Shown here: positions 39,833 through 41,427 of the stretch, piece by piece
How positions within the stretch are numbered: the first letter of the stretch is position 1
Layout: each line of letters begins with the position of its first letter
DNA from: Acidimicrobiia bacterium
GTDB taxonomy: Bacteria > Actinomycetota > Acidimicrobiia > Acidimicrobiales > Aldehydirespiratoraceae
Assembly (NCBI GenBank): GCA_003231645.1
Contig: QIIW01000121.1
Location: 1-41,427, forward strand
Direction of reading: 5' to 3'
DNA: 41,427 bases
Program-made: the position numbers and the translations under genes
Notes under the pieces: generated by a model
Database searches by the model: none
Told to the model about the DNA's origin: nothing
The model's input: only the letters and a program-made list of their open reading frames with translations

Positions 39833-41427
39833 ATGACGAACACATCAGGTTGGCAGTTCTGGATCGACCGTGGCGGCACGTTCACCGACGTGGTGGCACG
39901 GCGTCCCGACGGTACGACACACACCCACAAGCTGCTGTCGGACAACCCGCGTCGCTACGACGACGCCGCCATCCAGGGGATGCGCGACGTGCTGGGGATC
40001 ACCGCCGACGAGCCCCTGCCCTCGGAGTTGATCGACACGGTGAAGATGGGCACGACGGTGGCCACCAACGCCCTGCTCGAGCGGGCGGGCGAGCCGACCC
40101 TGCTGGTGACCAACCGGGGTTTCGCCGACGCCCTGCGCATCGGCTACCAGGCCCGTCCCGACATCTTCGCCATCGACATCGTGTTGCCGGAGATGCTTCA
40201 CACCCGCACGCTCGAGGTCGACGAACGAGTCGCCGCCGACGGATCGGTGGTGACCCCACTCGACGAGGACGTGGCACGGCGAGGGCTGGAGACCGCCCAC
40301 GTCGAGGGGTTCGACTCGGTGGCGATCGTGCTCATGCACGGATATCGCCACACCGACCACGAGGAGCGGCTGGCCGAGATCGCGCGCCAGGTCGGGTTCT
40401 CGCAGGTGTCGGTGAGCCACGAGGTGAGTCCGTTGATGAAACTGGTGAGCCGGGGCGACACGACCGTGGTCGACGCCTACCTGTCGCCGATCCTGCGTCG
40501 CTACGTCGATCGGGTCGACCGCAGCCTGCGCCCCGACGGCAGCGGTCCGCAGCTGATGTTCATGCAGTCCAACGGCGGTCTCACCGACGCCTTGCGGTTC
40601 CGCGGCAAGGACGCCCTTTTGTCGGGGCCGGCGGGTGGCGTGGTCGGCATGGTGGCCACGGCGGGTGCGGCCGGTTTCGACCGACTGTTGGGGTTCGACA
40701 TGGGAGGCACCTCCACCGACGTATCGCACTTCGCGGGCGAACTCGAACGGACATACGAGACCACCGTCGCCGGGGTGAGGGTCCGGGCGCCGATGATCCT
40801 GATCCACACCGTGGCCGCGGGTGGTGGGTCGCTGCTGCATTTCGACGGAAGTCGGATGCGGGTCGGTCCCGATTCGGCCGGTGCCGATCCCGGACCGGTC
40901 TGCTACGGCAACGGCGGCCCTCTCGCCATCACCGACTGCAACGTGTTGCTCGGCCGGATCCGTCCCGAGTTCTTCCCCAACGTGTTCGGACCCGACGGCA
41001 TCGCCCCGCTCGACGTGGAGGCCACCGGGGCGGCGTTCGATCGCCTCGCCGCCGATATCGCCGAGTCGACGAGCGGCGACCGCACGGCGGTGAGTGCCGC
41101 CGAGGGGTTCCTGTCGATCGCGGTCGACAACATGGCCAACGCCATCAAGAAGATCTCCGTGCAGCGCGGCTACGACGTGGGCACCTACACGCTGGTGTGC
41201 TTCGGCGGCGCCGGCGGCCAGCACGCCTGCATGGTCGCCGACCGGCTCGGGGTGAGGCGCATCCATCTGCATCCCCACGCCGGGGTGTTGTCGGCGCTCG
41301 GTATCGGCCTGGCCGACGTGCGAGAGGTGCGCGACCGGGCGGTCGAACAGACCCTCGACCGTGCCACCCTCGACGGGCTCGACCCGTCCTGGCGTGACAT
41401 CGAGTCGGCGGCCGCCGGGGTCGTCAC
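39833..41427 (+). CDS. hydantoinase/5-oxoprolinase-family protein, 3'-truncated by the window edge
   Basis: The frame is open from ATG 39833 to the end of the window (531 complete codons). The N-terminus FWIDRGGTFTDVVARRPDG is the ATPase-fold signature of the HyuA/OplAH group, followed by GTTVATNALLERAGE, DMGGTSTDVSHF (phosphate loop), VAAGGGSLLHFDGSRMRVGP and FGGAGGQHACMVADRLGV near the visible end. The WIDRGGTFTD start is seen in 5-oxoprolinase-type enzymes that open 5-oxoproline with ATP. Long fused enzymes exceed 1200 residues, so a HyuB half may follow beyond the window. The substrate cannot be fixed between 5-oxoproline, hydantoins and acetone-type substrates. Confidence 0.88.
   Translation, partial: MTNTSGWQFWIDRGGTFTDVVARRPDGTTHTHKLLSDNPRRYDDAAIQGMRDVLGITADEPLPSELIDTVKMGTTVATNALLERAGEPTLLVTNRGFADALRIGYQARPDIFAIDIVLPEMLHTRTLEVDERVAADGSVVTPLDEDVARRGLETAHVEGFDSVAIVLMHGYRHTDHEERLAEIARQVGFSQVSVSHEVSPLMKLVSRGDTTVVDAYLSPILRRYVDRVDRSLRPDGSGPQLMFMQSNGGLTDALRFRGKDALLSGPAGGVVGMVATAGAAGFDRLLGFDMGGTSTDVSHFAGELERTYETTVAGVRVRAPMILIHTVAAGGGSLLHFDGSRMRVGPDSAGADPGPVCYGNGGPLAITDCNVLLGRIRPEFFPNVFGPDGIAPLDVEATGAAFDRLAADIAESTSGDRTAVSAAEGFLSIAVDNMANAIKKISVQRGYDVGTYTLVCFGGAGGQHACMVADRLGVRRIHLHPHAGVLSALGIGLADVREVRDRAVEQTLDRATLDGLDPSWRDIESAAAGVV

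Noticed and set aside
39845..41278. Minus-strand open frame of about 480 codons opposite the hydantoinase gene
   Set aside because: The plus strand carries the HyuA signatures throughout; the antisense frame is His/Val/Gly-rich shadow.

Overview
The window is high-GC DNA with short intergenic gaps, many ATGA/GTGA start-stop overlaps, GTG starts and several genes without a visible Shine-Dalgarno site. With gene content such as EgtB, a mycobacterial-type beta-carbonic anhydrase and a SerA-DUF1015 pair, this suggests an actinobacterium, perhaps Acidimicrobiia-like. The taxonomic call is inference. I found no tRNA or rRNA genes, CRISPR array, insertion sequence or prophage. No gene-free stretch exceeds about 240 bases.

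Layout. (1) Positions 1-3600: a 5'-truncated Fic protein, an XRE regulator/nucleotidyltransferase pair resembling a toxin-antitoxin module with a leaderless-type promoter, a small membrane protein and a methyltransferase. (2) 3.7-8.0 kb, plus strand: a metallophosphoesterase with an extra C-terminal barrel-like domain, then a coupled acyl-CoA dehydrogenase/FAD oxidoreductase pair. (3) 8.0-12.8 kb, minus strand: a likely operon of a bis-MGD molybdoenzyme, a TetR regulator, a ureohydrolase-like protein and a desaturase with a broken Rieske tail. It diverges from a carbonic anhydrase, with a perfect palindrome between. (4) 13.6-25 kb: ergothioneine enzyme EgtB, flavin reductase, a GDPD-type phosphodiesterase, a membrane protein, the two subunits of an NfnAB-type transhydrogenase, a HmuY-like protein, an EamA transporter, an acyltransferase, a macrodomain protein, a diiron ferritin-like protein and an SF2 helicase with a 3' frameshift. 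(5) 25-39 kb: a one-carbon/formate/serine region with folD, DUF1015-serA, folC, fhs, an IclR regulator, proS and a three-gene formate dehydrogenase operon. (6) The right edge holds a second EamA transporter and a 3'-truncated hydantoinase/5-oxoprolinase.

The most notable content is the formate dehydrogenase at 34362-38925. The catalytic gene has an in-frame UGA at the known selenocysteine position, followed by a stem-loop whose GGUCUG apex lies 19-24 bases after the UGA, the register I recall for E. coli fdhF. The subunit lacks its usual N-terminal [4Fe-4S] domain, and that domain sits instead at the C-terminus of the ferredoxin-like third gene. The FdsA-type alpha subunit is thus split in two, with the halves encoded in reversed order around a NuoE-NuoF fusion. 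A 17-bp palindrome (GTTCC-N7-GGAAY) occurs upstream of serA, fhs and the iclR gene itself, pointing to a local IclR regulon for one-carbon and serine metabolism. Formate could be oxidised to CO2 with NADH formation, or activated by Fhs and passed through FolD towards serine and folate metabolism, with NfnAB balancing NADH, NADPH and ferredoxin.
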